Assembly (NCBI GenBank): GCA_037127315.1
Contig: JBBBDQ010001028.1
Coordinates: 3,422,501-3,486,500 of the forward strand
DNA length: 64,000 bases
From: Ascarosepion bandense
Lineage: Eukaryota > Mollusca > Cephalopoda > Sepiida > Sepiidae
Direction of reading: 5' to 3'
Made by a program: the position numbers and the translations under genes
The notes under the pieces: generated by a model
Told to the model about the DNA's origin: nothing
Seen by the model: the letters and a program-made list of their open reading frames with translations, nothing else
Databases searched by the model: none
Shown: positions 21,427 through 33,548 of the stretch, one piece after another
How positions within the stretch are numbered: position 1 is the first letter of the stretch
Layout of the letters: the number at the start of each line of letters is the position of its first letter

Positions 21427-22607
21427 TTAATGAGTTCTACCGCTACTGCTTTTTATGACTTCAAAGATTCTGTCGGGCATGCTAGAAATAAGCGTTTCCA
21501 TTAAGGTGCGGGGACGTTGCTCCAGCTTCTGAAGATGGCTTCACGAAGTTCATTTTTTGTTGAGTATTGTTTGCCATTTCGATAAACATCTCTTGTCATC
21601 CATCCTCAAACATTTTCAGTTGGGTTCAAGTCTGGTGAGCATGCAGGATGTCCAAAGAGATAGACCCCATTTTCTTGTAGAAAGGTCAAGGTCCGTCTTG
21701 CTGCATGGATTAAAGCATTATTCTGTTGGAATAACCATCCATCCACACACAAACGATGTCCCTCCATCATCAATGATGCTTTTTGTAGCATGCTACTATC
21801 GCCCGGTTCACACTCCACCCACATCTATTGAACAGGTGAAGAGGCTCACCCCTTGTTTCCTGTTTAGGATGTGGTTTCCGGATTTCTCTTTTCCATTCTT
21901 TTTACCCTTACGTAGCCCCCTGCGCATCAGTGGCGTTATCGCCTTGCTTGGGGTGATATGATTTTAAAAAAATGCTAACATAACCAGCCGCTGTTTGACA
22001 ACCCTGCACCACCTGGAGCTCCATCGTCCCTCTGTAAGAAAAGGCACCCCATACCATTAGGGATCCTCCACCACTATGACGTGTGGAGAAAATTTCAGGA
22101 GGCATGTTTATGTTTATGCCAATATCGTTGGAAGCCATCAGGACCATCGAGATTGAATTTTTTCTCATCAGAAAACAGGACTTTCTTCCACTTCTCAACG
22201 TCCCATGTTTGGTATTCACAACCAAACTTTAAGTAGTCTACCTTGTGACGTGGAAGCAGCTGAGGAATTTGTTTACGCTTTTTATTTACCATGCCTTTTT
22301 GTTATGAGTGTCGTCTGATCGTTACGGGACTGAAATCAGCATCTGTGACTGCCTTAATTTGATTAGAAGAAAGTCCCGCCTCTTTCATAACAACCCGTCT
22401 TATTCTCTTACTCAATGCAGGAGAAATCTTGGGGGGCCTACCAGAGGATTTTGCTTTTCCATAATTCTCACTGTTCTTTAGAAAGTTGCAAATCACAGTT
22501 TTACTGCGATTTACCTTAGCTGCGATCGCCCGCTGTGACAATCCTTGCTTATGGAATTCTAGAATTCGAGAACGCTCAACTTTGGTACGTTTGCTTGCTT
22601 TAGGCAT
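21427..22607 (-). pseudogene. Tc1-like transposase, broken
   Basis: Starts at the ATG whose complement is at 22605-22607 (MPKASKRTKVERSRILEFHK). The N-terminal helix-turn-helix region includes GLSQRAIAAKVNRSKTVICN, then the GRPPKIS linker and a second HTH. The catalytic DDE domain has [15 protein letters not shown] (first Asp), WGAFSYRGTMELQ, FQQNNALIHAA where the second Asp is Asn, and HPACSPDLNPTENV with the Glu. Breaks: a stop after IRRHS (22302), frameshifts near 22095, and a 176-bp LINE tail between AAGYVS and MLQKASLM. The last codons end at 21427. The D to N change and the breaks make it inactive. Confidence 0.9.
21796..21971 (+). mobile_element. 176-bp LINE tail inserted in Tc1 transposase
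   Basis: Flanked by the direct repeat ATGCTA (21790-21795 and 21972-21977). It ends in CTGCGCATCAGTGGCGTTAT, GCCTTGCTTGGGGTGAT and an A-rich tail, like the LINE 3' end at 20.70 kb. Removing it restores continuity of the transposase reading across the site. Confidence 0.85.
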
Positions 22608-22687
22608 GGTAACACCTTTACGCAGTGATTGCTAATCTCTAACTGAACTAAAAACATTGGAATTACTATAGATCTAACAATTTATAC

Positions 22688-22898
22688 CCCTGGTCTTATA
22701 ATTTTGATCATGCGTAAATCGCATCATTTTATAAAAATGTAAATTTCTAAATAAAATGTTTGGAATGTAGCTTTTTGCTTCTATAATGTTTTAGATTGTA
22801 GTATTGGTAACCTTAAATGGTAGGAGTTTAAAATCTATGTGTAAAAAAAAATTATTTTTAAAGATTTTTAAGTGATCTTAAATTTTTAATCAGAAGTG
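22688..22898. repeat. Tc1 right IR/DR
   Basis: Inverted match of the left end, with the inner repeat at about 22690-22712 and the outer at about 22870-22898. Confidence 0.85.
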
Positions 22899-22900
22899 TA

Positions 22901-23190
22901 TAAGTGGAATGGTGTGAAGGTTAGATCTGGTGGAATCAAGGAATGTAGCTCATCTTAGCACTTTCTATAGAAGTAGCGACGAAGCAGTGAAAGGCTCGTC
23001 TCATCCCACCTGTTGGTAGGTGAAAAATAATTCTTCTCCAACAAGAACTCAAAGTTGCTTTTGAACTCTATTAAGACAAGAAAGTGGGGACTGGACAGCT
23101 ACGGCTAATATACGACAACAGTACTTCATATCCGGTGTTATCTGACTTTTATGAAAGTAGAGGATATCATAAGAAATCAGTCACTTAGTG
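22901..23190 (+). repeat. Unclassified dispersed repeat, right part
   Basis: Continues the sequence interrupted by the Tc1 element at 21157. Confidence 0.45.
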
Positions 23191-23322
23191 GTATGGTACA
23201 GAGAGCCGATCATTTTATCTGCATTTTTTAGCAATGGATTTTATATAAGAGTTTTGGTTGAGTCCTGGTGTGAATTTTCTTATCGCTCACTTAGTTTTAC
23301 AATTGTTTTTTTTCAGAAAAAC

Positions 23323-23389
<67 letters not shown>

Positions 23390-23777
23390 TAAACATATGC
23401 TGTTAACTATAAGAGACAATGAATGTCTATTATGTTTAATCATGAGCCGTTATAAACGTGGTATTTTTGCTTTAATTTAATTTTATTTTGTGTTGACATA
23501 AAACTCCGCTTGGCAACGGCAATAGTTACCAATAATAATCGTCGGTGATGGTGGATGTTATAATATTTCAGTCTAAACAACCTCTCTGAAGATGGCTCAT
23601 GTGAGCCGAAAGCTTAGAAGAAAATCGATAAATAATTATCCAAATGTTGTCTTCATTTTCAACTGAAATTAATGCAAAAATACGACGTTTAGAACGGCTC
23701 ATGATTAAAAATAATAGACATTCATTGTCTCTTATATTTAACAGCATATGTTTAGAAAATTACTTGCTGCCTCGATA

Positions 23778-23832
<55 letters not shown>
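23323..23832. mobile_element. Inverted-repeat unit between two (TA)n arrays (PLE terminus-like)
   Basis: (TA)n at 23323-23387 and 23781-23832 enclose inverted arms, about 23388-23480 and 23664-23762, that share CATATGCTGTTAA, GAGACAATGAATGTCTATTA and ATCATGAGCCGTT in opposite orientation. The central part carries a hammerhead-like core. It resembles two PLE terminal repeats joined head to head. No ORF. Confidence 0.6.
23586..23611 (+). ncRNA. Hammerhead-like core
   Basis: CTGAAGA (23586-23592), one extra T, stem II GGCTC-ATGT-GAGCC, then GAAA (23608-23611). The conserved strands and a perfect 5-bp stem II are present. No convincing stem I or III was found. Confidence 0.45.
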
Positions 23833-23834
<2 letters not shown>

Positions 23835-23839
23835 TAAAT

Positions 23840-24850
23840 AAAAAATACAAGACAAAAAATATTTTTCTCGACTATGAGTTTCGTTCTTTGATGGCGGAGA
23901 TGAAATGAATTTTGTTTTAAAGAAAGTGTCTATAAGCAAAATTTTCTTGGTTACTAGAAAGAAACTAATAAATTATTCATAAAAATAACAGATATTGTTA
24001 AACATACCTTAATATTTGATAATATTTGATGCCGACACTCTCGAGAATTTTTCTTCTGAGTAAATTATTTTATCTTTTGATTAGTATGGCCTTTTTAGGG
24101 CCAAACTGTGGTCAAATTTATTTCTGTGTATGATTACCGCTTTTGTTACATTATTATTGATGAGGTTGCTTCTATGTCCATATATACGTTTTTCTTATTT
24201 TTGCATGTTTCTCCAGTGTCCTTATTTCATATATGCCGGCTTCTGTGTTATTACTGTTTTTTATTCTGATTATATTCATAATAGTTTTCAAAGTAGTAAT
24301 GCTTATTTGAATTGTTTAAAAGTGATAATTTGTTCTGGGTAGTGGATGCTATGGAGTTGGTAGATAGTACTATATATCTTTTCTTGTTGAATTTATTATT
24401 GTGGATAATGTTGTTTTTCTTGTGATTGTGTATTTTATGTGCTTTTCACATTGCGTTGTAAATAAATTGATATGGTTATATACTATGCCATCTAATCACC
24501 AAGCAGTGTTTCTTTATTTTCAATAACCACTTCTATAGACAAAGATTCGGTTAGTAGTTTCAACATTTTGAAAGAATTATTTGAAATAACAACGTTAACA
24601 AACCAAGTAAGATAGAATATTAAACGAATGAAAAGCGTCATAAGTGAACTTTTCCATTTTCTCTTAAAATAGCCTCAATATTGTTTTTTGCTATATAAAA
24701 ATATATATCATTGTCTCATATCATACTGTCGACACAGAAAGAAAAATAGAGAAAAGAAAACAATTATTTCAAATAGCTCTTTCGAAACGTTGAAACCACT
24801 AGCATCTCTCATGCATGCGTTCATGTATAGTCATACGAACGTCAACAAAC
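23840..24850. other. AT-rich non-coding stretch
   Basis: No recognised repeat or coding frame. Confidence 0.5.
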
Positions 24851-24855
24851 CCACT

Positions 24856-24879
24856 CTGATGAAATCCTAACGGATGAAA
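24856..24879 (+). ncRNA. Hammerhead-like core
   Basis: CTGATGA, one extra A, ATCC-TAAC-GGAT, GAAA, then TGTGTC which could supply a GUC cleavage site with a minimal stem III. Stem I is not visible. Confidence 0.35.
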
Positions 24880-25114
24880 TGTGTCTCAAATAAAATTTTC
24901 AATCTATGACGACGCAATATTCAAAAAATGCTCCCGGTAAGTTCTAACAGGAAATACACAAAACACATTACTATAGACGAAACCCCAAGAAAATTATTTG
25001 ATAATGGTTTATAACATCCAGAATTTTGGAAATTTATGTTCAAATTCTCTTTCAATAACTTAAAAATGCTCCGAGCCGTATAAAAATCAAATATTAAGTA
25101 TTCCAAATAAAACT

Positions 25115-25116
<2 letters not shown>

Positions 25117-25156
<40 letters not shown>

Positions 25157-25912
25157 CATTTGTAAACAAGTTATTACTTATCACAGTGTAGACTGTTCCA
25201 GGACGAAAAGTTAGCTATTATGTTATTCCCAAACAAACATGAACAGAAAGAACAGAAATTATGGCTAAGTGTAACCATACCGAAAAATACGTATTAGGAT
25301 CATACAACCATAGATGAAAACTATATTATTAAGTTTTTTGAGAAATATTTTAATGTTTTGATCAATGAAGAAATTATGGAATCCAATGTTAAACAAGTGT
25401 GTGTTTAATGTTGTGTAATTCTTTAGAGAATGTGACTTTGGAGAAGGTATCATTTGTGTGCGTTGAATTAAGTTTTATTTTTATAACAATTAACTTATAT
25501 CGTTGGAGGCATTCACTATTATAATTAAGAAGACACGAGTTTATGCTAGTTGATTTCCTATATAGAGAATAATAATAATGCCTTGATAATACCACTAACA
25601 ATATTGAAAATATTAATAATAATAGTGTACGTCAAAATAAACATAATACTATTAACTTTTACTTTTGTAACCAAATGCATAATAATTACAGATATGATGA
25701 AACAACACTCAAAAACATAATAAGTAGAAATGTTAACCTAATTGATAACAATAAACAAATTAAGCTCAACATTGACCACATGGCCTCTAATAATCTCCGG
25801 CACTTTCCGTTACATGGTTTGTATACATTTATTTACATTACGGTACATTTCAGAACAGAGATAATTATTTACGAGGAATATATATGATATATATATAAAT
25901 TCAAATATTACC

Positions 25913-25961
<49 letters not shown>
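25117..25961. repeat. (TA)n arrays in AT-rich DNA
   Basis: TA arrays at 25117-25152 and 25917-25961, with non-coding AT-rich sequence between them. Confidence 0.85.
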
Positions 25962-25964
<3 letters not shown>

Positions 25965-26032
25965 GTTATTTGGTGATTATTAAACCTTTTTTAAACGATG
26001 CTTTATTGCTCTATTCTATTGTAAATCTCTTC

Positions 26033-26074
<42 letters not shown>

Positions 26075-26180
26075 CAGAGAGATTCTATCTCTCTGTCTCT
26101 GTTTCTGTCTGTCTGTCTGTCTCTCTCTCACTCCAACTCTCTCACTCCCTCTCTCTCTCTCTCTCTCTCCCTCCCTCTCT
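26033..26180. repeat. (TA)n(GT)n(CT)n compound microsatellite
   Basis: TA, then GT, then imperfect CT/TCTG repeats over about 150 bp. The stretch 26180-26950 holds nothing recognised. Confidence 0.9.
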
Positions 26181-26959
26181 CCATCTCGCCATATTTTTTT
26201 TATCTGGACATAAAGTGCGTAGAAATTCCTTGAATGTTCTGTACGTCCGAGAAATTTCGGCTATTCTTTTAGCCATTATAAAGGATTATTTTATTTTTAC
26301 TTTTAACTAAATGTATGAATTTTTACGTATGTATCTAGAGTTATAGGAAAGTTTTATTTTACAAATACAGTCAGTACATTGTGGTCGTATTTATAGTGGG
26401 TGTTACTGAGCGTTGCCTTTTTCGTTTTCATTAATAATGCTTTTATTATTTTTAGACATGTTATATGTTGATGAGATAATTACATTTGTATTGTCTCCGA
26501 ATATGCTATGGATGTGTTTAAATGAGATTTTATAGTGCTAAGATCAGAGAGATGTAACGTGAGTCTTCTTGTTAGCTTGAGATTGAGTGACTAAAAATAA
26601 CACAGCATCTTCATTACTATCTTCGAAGTTTCCAATATCACTCTTATCGTTCTTCAAATCTTTTATGTATTATCGATTCCAGTTTGTAGAAGATTCTAAG
26701 TGAGTCACTTATTATCGGTACAACATTTTCATATCACAGTTTCTTTATTTCTCGTGAAGTTCATATGAGTTTTATCTTTTTTTTCTTTTTACTTTATAGT
26801 CTACTGGTCAAGTTATATAGATGATCTGGCAAAATTTAAATGCGATCTGTTTCTTTGGATGTCGTGTTTGATCTAAATCACAAAGTTTCTGCTTATTTTA
26901 TTCGTTTTCTTCTCCAGTTTCTAATTTGGCTTCATTTTGTTTGTCTACATGTCAGTTAA

Positions 26960-27182
26960 TCGCCATCGTTTGGGCAATTGTATCTCGAAAGAAAGATGAC
27001 TGACAGGGAAGGAGATTTTCCCACAGTAGGTTGCCATCACTTTGTGGTAGACTGGTTGCCAAGCAAGGCAATCTGTTCTGCTATTTAACCCAAAGTTGGA
27101 GGGAGAATCGACGGATTAATACCTTTTCCCAAGGGTATTTGTAAGTAAGTTAATACACCGAACTCAACTGTCAGTTACGCCA
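26960..27182 (-). mobile_element. tRNA-derived SINE, family A, diverged
   Basis: Contains ATCTCGAAAGAAAGATGAC (decayed 3' hairpin), CCACAGTAGGTTGCCATCAC, GTAGACTGGTTGCC and GGATTAATACC in family-A order on the minus strand. Confidence 0.75.
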
Positions 27183-27189
27183 ATTTATT

Positions 27190-27292
27190 ACATTCAGTTA
27201 TTATGTTTAACAGTTTCCCCCCACCCCCACAATGTCGACATTTTGCTGTTTTCTGGGATCTGACGTTTTTTGTTGTATTTTTTGCTTTTTTA

Positions 27293-27323
<31 letters not shown>

Positions 27324-28665
27324 ATTTTTATTTCTTCTTTTTTTTTTTTTTTACTTCGATCTAGATTGGTGTAGTTGCATTTATTCTGCGTTGAAATGAT
27401 AACAAATTACTTTAGTCTCCTCGGGTGCTTCTGCGTGATTGTATCCCTGACTGGTCGTCTACATTAGTTTCTATTTGTCATTTAAATGTGAACTGTTCTC
27501 TTTGCCTATTTCTGTCCGTGTAGTATTCATCGCTCCTCTTCACACATTTGGCGCAGTTTTATCAACTCTTTACCAGCACTTTCTACCTTTTGGCAAATCC
27601 CATTTCACACATTTAAACACACACATCGATACTGATAAAACTCATTCCCTCTTCCATTATTCTCACAGATAGACTTTCGGTGTTATCTCTGGAGCAGAGT
27701 CCAAATTATAGTCATTGATTTTTTGGTTCGTCAATTCATCAAGTTTTCTTTTTTGTCCAACCAAAGAAGGACGGCGATTCTGTCCACCACCATATTTTAT
27801 TACATTTCCGCTGGTTAACTTTTATTCTAAGATGCTGACTATTTCTCTAAACTTACCATTTTGCAGATTAATACTGTTAGTGCTTTTTCAAATTTCTTAG
27901 TCATCTAACATATTATTCTATAGTTTTTGTACAGTTCCGAGTGCTTTCATTATTATGGACATGACGGTAATTTTCATGTTTCTCGAGAATTCTCAGCTCA
28001 ATATTTCTTTAAATGTTTGACTTGTAACTTTTTTATCACACTAGTTCAGTTTGAGATTTGGTTCTTATTTACTTGTCAGGTTTTCATAACGATAGTTGCC
28101 AATATATCTTGCCACTATATTATCTAAGGTGCAGCAACTCTTTTCTCTAACTGATTTTAATTCTTCCTAGGCTTTCACAACTCTTTAATACACTCCAATC
28201 ATCACAAGCACATTTTCATAATTTTATTCGTCAGTTCTCTGGCAAGATATATGTATTTTGCAGATTGCTTTCTACAACAGTGCAATGACAAGATCTGCTT
28301 ACTTGGCTTTGCCTAGCTTGGCCTAGTTGATACTTTTGAGCTTCGAAATTTGACAAAATTAATCTTATTTTTATTTTCTAATGGTATTTATTTTCTTTCT
28401 TTTATTATAATTTGTATCAGATTTTTTCCTGACTTTTACATGATTGTATTTCTATATATATATATATATATATATACCGAAAATATCTTTGCTCTTCCAA
28501 AAGTATCAAACATAATTTTGGGGATGGACAGATATATATATCCTTACCAACACTCAAACTGAAGCCAGCACAATGCCGGGTTAAAAGCGAGAGTTTCACG
28601 AATACATGGAACCAGAGCCTAAAAATAGTCCACTTTTCTTCCTCTCGTCTACTTTGCTTTTCTCA
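27190..28665. other. Non-coding stretch with T-rich tract
   Basis: T-rich tract at 27260-27355, including a T14 run. Small (TA)n at 28454-28477. No coding signal. Confidence 0.5.
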
Positions 28666-28671
28666 GAATCT

Positions 28672-28684
28672 CTCTCTCCCTCTA

Positions 28685-28737
<53 letters not shown>

Positions 28738-28779
28738 TTTCCTATTTCTCTTACTTAGTTTTTCGAACCTATCAATCTG

Positions 28780-28821
<42 letters not shown>
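28672..28821. repeat. (CT)n and (TA)n microsatellites
   Basis: CT array at about 28672-28735 and TA array at 28781-28821. Confidence 0.95.
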
Positions 28822-28824
<3 letters not shown>

Positions 28825-28829
28825 GTGGG

Positions 28830-30460
28830 GGTTCTACTGCATCTCCATATGTCTACATTGACGGAAAATAAAATTGACGTAATGGAAGATGCCGATTAGT
28901 GGCTATTAGATATACCGATTAAAATGTCAAAGAATTACGCATGATATATAGGAACACTTATCTGAAAGAATCATTTGTATCTAAACCTCAGACGGTGATG
29001 CATGCTGCAATATTCAGTGCATCGAAAGATTCCAGTGCAAACAGGTGTTCTGCTTATGTACTTCATCCGCATCAGTGCATTTTCATGAGCTTTTTATTGT
29101 GGACCTTCGAATCGTTAAATGATTATTTAGGATAATTGATGCATATAATGTATATGACACGTAGTTTGTGCTCCGACGTTGAAATTATTGTCAAAGACCA
29201 CTCTCTGGGTGATCAAATAATACAAACGCTTCTCAAGATCAACGCAATGCAAATACAGTCGTGTTAGACTACACATCATCCCATACACAGTTTCGAACTT
29301 TTGTGAGCCCAGTTGTGACAAGAAAAACCGTTATGAATAGCATTCCAGCAGTCGGAATTCAGTGCCATATGCACGCAGTGCATTGTTCAATTCGACTGCC
29401 TGCCACTAATGTCACAGGATGTTTTACAATTGAATAATTCCCACCACATGTTACCTTTGCAATTCAAAAAACTTTCAAATTTGTGCATTTTAATAATTTA
29501 TACAAATAAATTATTTATCTCCTTTAGAAACAATTAGTTCCCAAACAAAAGGAATATAATCCGTTCCCTTACTACTACGTTTCTTAGAATACAGTCATAT
29601 TTATTATAGCCAATTTTTGCAAAGCACTAAATGCAATTTTTACTAAGAACCCTATTGATTCAACTTGTTCTTTAGAAAGGCTCAATTGTTGTCTTCTTTG
29701 TCGTGTTGCTGCTAATCTTTTCTAAATCACTATGTTTCCATTTTGTTTCCATTAAACACGCAATTTTTAACATGAAAAAATATAGAGCAAAAGGTGATTA
29801 TATAAGGCCAAGTATAATCAATGAATCATAGATGTATCAAAAATATAAAGGAAACGGATTAACTAAACGGTTCATTCGCCTCTCTATTTGGATTTTGAAT
29901 CACTTTTTCATTTAATCTCTATACATGTTTTCAAACCTTTTGTTTTACTGCATGTCAATATTAAAACTTTCTAACAATTTTCGTCAGTTTTTTGGGTTCT
30001 TGTACTGCGTGGATTCGCTAAACATCAATAATGTTAATGTTATCAGTTTCAAAATAGAAAAGTTTTGATTCATTTCCTTCAAACGCTTTTCAGAAACGTT
30101 ATTATTTCATTTAAACATGAATATCAAAAGCAAGTAACGTTTATAGAGATTTATAATAATACATAAATAAATATACGTTATTAAGTGTTTTGTAAGTGGA
30201 TCAAAATTGATCGCAAAAATTGACAGCATCTATACAACAGGAGTCTGATTATATTTTCTTTCAATTTTGAAAGACATTTTAAGTGCCTTTGCTTCAGAGA
30301 TTTAATGGGGGTTGTTTCTTTTGTATAAAATAGTTTCAAGTATTATTTTTAGTGTTTCTTTAGTATTTTCTATTAATAATATTTGTCTTGTGCGAATAGT
30401 TATATTTTCTTTATAAATAAAGCGATATAAATTCTCGGATTAATAAATATAAAATCTGTT
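28830..30460. other. Non-coding stretch
   Basis: AT-rich; no recognised element or exon-like segment. Confidence 0.5.
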
Positions 30461-30461
30461 G

Positions 30462-30517
<56 letters not shown>

Positions 30518-30756
30518 TGATATTATTACAGATTAGATTTATTGCATATTATATATGAATATGAAATATTGCACATTGATAGGTGGTTTTAATAAAATAG
30601 TTTTCAAAGTAATGTAACAGAACAATTAAGTATATAGCAACATATATATCATTCTTCATCGGTAGCAACATTCAGGTACAACACAATCTTCTTAGTATAG
30701 TCTGTACCCAGAACTTGAATATTGCATTGTGCTATCGGTAAGGAATAATATGTATA

Positions 30757-30820
<64 letters not shown>
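30462..30820. repeat. Two (TA)n arrays
   Basis: TA arrays at 30462-30511 and 30761-30817, the second passing into (GTAT)n. Confidence 0.95.
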
Positions 30821-30829
<9 letters not shown>

Positions 30830-30904
30830 GTATATATTATAAGAGAGTGAAAGAACACGCAGATTAAAACCCATTGTTCAAGCATTTACTTTTATAAAAG
30901 TATA

Positions 30905-32000
30905 CGGTTTATAACAGAAGAATGTTTAAACCGGAAATAAATTGAGAATAGATACATCAAATCACACATATAATGTAATACAGAATAAGAGATTAAATCA
31001 CACTTACATAAAACACTTAACAAGAAATTATACACACGCAAAAAGGAGGAAGGGATAGAAATGCACAAAGCAACATCCAGACAGAATTATTCGCGCAAAT
31101 ATTATTTAAGAAGGAATATATACTTACACAAAAAAGCGGGATAGAAAATTAAACAAAATTTTAAAACAAGTGAAAAGGACAAAAAGAAAAGAGAAACCCA
31201 TACACTCACAAATTTTAGCTAACACAAATATAATTTGAAAATTATAACATTTTTATAAACTTTTTTCCAGAAATTTTCTTCACAAAATTTATATAAAAAA
31301 TATAGACATGTACAAATGAACATGCAGACATAATCTTCACAAAGTATAAAGAGTGGGAGAATAAAAGCGAAAAAAAAAAATTTAAAAAGAAAAAATAAAG
31401 GAACGGATTTTGCACTTACATTCACAAATGTTAACAGAAACATTTTAAACATAAAATTTATAGAAAACTAACCAAAGAACTTTTTAAAGCATTACTCTTT
31501 TTTAAAATTTTTTCCCCAAAATTTCTTTAAAAATCTTTTATAAAAAGGAAAGAAGGTTTACAAGAGAAAATTTTGTACAGAAAATTTAAATACAATAAAC
31601 CAGATAATGACGAAGGAACTAACATAGTAAAAATCCCAAGATACAGTTAGAAGGGTTTAACATTACAAAAACAAAGTTAATTTTCAACCGATTTAAATAT
31701 AGAAAATTAAAATAAGGTGGGAAAATGTAGAAATAACGGAACAGAATTGCAATGGAGAGATAAGTGAAAGTTGTAATTATTAGTATTTAATTATTTTTAT
31801 TTTTTCATCTAAGTACGTGTTACATCTGTTTCTAAAGCTAATAGAAGTTTGATATTTACCAGCCATCTTCCATTCTATTTGTAGAAAAAGTCCCTTATCT
31901 TTTAATTACCAGAAATATTTAGATAGAGCTGTCTGGGATTTAACCGTTTATGTGTTGAGTTTTCCTCGCAATATTTTATTATGCTCTGGATAATGTCCAC
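30905..32000 (+). repeat. A-rich dispersed repeat shared with the window start
   Basis: Its left end (30912-30970) matches 1-60 inverted. Its right end (TTTAACCGTTTATGTGTTGA at about 31940) matches the foldback arm at 180-200. Between are about 950 bp of A-rich sequence with recurring CACTTACA/CACACGCAAAAA words and no long ORF. Family unknown. Confidence 0.55.
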
Positions 32001-32001
32001 T

Positions 32002-32003
<2 letters not shown>

Positions 32004-32075
<72 letters not shown>
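32004..32075. repeat. (CT)n(TA)n microsatellite
   Basis: CT array at 32004-32030 followed by TA array to 32075. Confidence 0.95.
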
Positions 32076-32077
<2 letters not shown>

Positions 32078-32477
32078 AGAAAGAAAGAAAAATACTGGAT
32101 TTTAAAATTAAATACACACAAGCTAGGGTTAAATAGGGACTTAGGTGTGTTGAATCTTTACAAATATTTCAATAGGTAAAAAATTTTTTTCAGATATTCC
32201 AAGAAATTTTTATCTAAAACAAACAGACTTTCTCTACGGACGTGCTGCATGTTGTGAACAAACACACCACGTGATGTAAACAAAAAATATTCGGACGCTA
32301 TCGTGAAATACGTTTCTAATTCAAATTTAAAAATCACTTGTTTCTGAAGAAGGACCGAGGACAGTCTGAAATATAAAATATAATAAAAATAAACAAACAC
32401 TGTTAAAAAAAAGTACATTTTTAAATTCAAAACTTTTTATTAATATTCTTTCCTATATATATATATGTATATATATA
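32076..32477 (+). repeat. Probable PLE terminus between (TA)n arrays
   Basis: At 32344-32371: CTGAAGA, AG, GAC...GTC stem, GAAA. The preceding TTGTTT can pair with AAACAA at about 32391, giving a possible stem I. The unit is bounded by (TA)n on both sides (to 32075 and from 32452). No coding remnant. Confidence 0.45.
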
Positions 32478-32514
32478 AAAGTTTGGTTAAAAAGAAACAA
32501 CAAGGTCTGTCTGT

Positions 32515-32741
32515 AAATTTAATTGTATTTTTCCAATTTGCAGATTTGTTGTGCAATGTGCTCAAAGTTGTGGATAAACTGTCCAAAGTTCCTTTTTTAT
32601 TTTTGTTCAAGTACTTTCGCTTTTCGCGCTCATTATCAAGAATTCATGTAGCATCTGGTGTGGTAGATAAGCTTCGTTTTATCCACAACTTCAAGCAAAT
32701 TACACAACAAATCAGGAACTTGAAAAAATACAAATAAAATT
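32515..32741. repeat. Inverted repeat 1, ~65-bp arms
   Basis: Left arm 32515-32579 (with GATTTGTTGTGCAATGTGCT and GTTGTGGATAAAC) and right arm 32676-32741 (with GTTTTATCCACAAC and TTACACAACAAATC) are imperfect reverse complements around a ~95-bp loop. The loop sequence (TTCAAGTACTTTCGC) recurs in diverged form at 63480-63550. Confidence 0.8.
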
Positions 32742-32869
32742 ACACATGACGTCACATTAGACTATTTCAAATGTTCCGCTTCCAAAAAAATACCAGCATA
32801 CAGACAATATGCTGGTATTTTTTCAGGAGCGGAACATTTGAAATGGTATAATGTGACGTCATGTGTAAT
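32739..32869. repeat. Inverted repeat 2, 62-bp arms with TGACGTCA in each
   Basis: Arms 32739-32800 and 32808-32869, about 90% complementary, with a 7-bp spacer. Each arm has the palindrome TGACGTCA (32747-32754 and 32854-32861), the consensus ATF/CREB site. It is likely a MITE or foldback unit abutting inverted repeat 1. Confidence 0.88.
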
Positions 32870-33189
32870 GGCTGCTGAGAACGAGGGCATACAAAATTAA
32901 AATGATTTATTAATTTATTGGTTTAATATTCACTTTTTTCATTTTATATTATTTTTTATTTTAATAACATTATTGCACACATTAATTATATCATATGCTC
33001 TTTAAGATAAGTAGTCCTATAGTGTATGATATATTTAATTTGATGGGTTTATTTTCTGTATTTAGCTTCTAGAGTTTTGAGTACTTCATTAAGTGGTGTC
33101 GAATATTTTGGTGTTATCTACGAGCATTTGTTTTATATTGATAACTGTACATTGTATTATTATTTACTGCTTGAATATACAAACACGTA

Positions 33190-33198
<9 letters not shown>

Positions 33199-33247
<49 letters not shown>

Positions 33248-33283
33248 AACACACACACACACATATATATATATTTATTTATT

Positions 33284-33314
<31 letters not shown>

Positions 33315-33362
33315 ATGTATATATATATATATATATATATGTGTGTTGTCTGTTACTCATAT

Positions 33363-33405
<43 letters not shown>

Positions 33406-33455
33406 TTATATATATATATAATATATTTATATGTGTTTGTGTCTGTTACTCATAT

Positions 33456-33545
<90 letters not shown>
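33199..33545. repeat. Long compound (CA)n/(TA)n/(GT)n array
   Basis: CA array, then alternating TA and GT blocks with two copies of GTCTGTTACTCATATTACAT, then about 75 bp of pure TA. Overlapping frames encode only Tyr/Ile/His runs. Confidence 0.95.

Positions 33546-33548
<3 letters not shown>

Larger units (their letters stand above)
21158..22898 (-). mobile_element. Tc1-like transposon with IR/DR ends
   Basis: Flanked by TA at 21156-21157 and 22899-22900. The ends pair: CACTCCTGATCAAAATTTTA at the left and, inverted, CACTTCTGATTAAAAATTTA at the right. Terminal inverted repeats are about 215 bp (21158-21373 and 22688-22898). Each repeats GATCAAAATTWTAAGACCA near its outer and inner edge, the IR/DR layout of Tc1 relatives. 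Total 1741 bp including a 176-bp foreign insertion. Confidence 0.93.

Noticed and set aside
24921..24940. Donor-like GGTAAGTTC
   Set aside because: No acceptor or open frame upstream.
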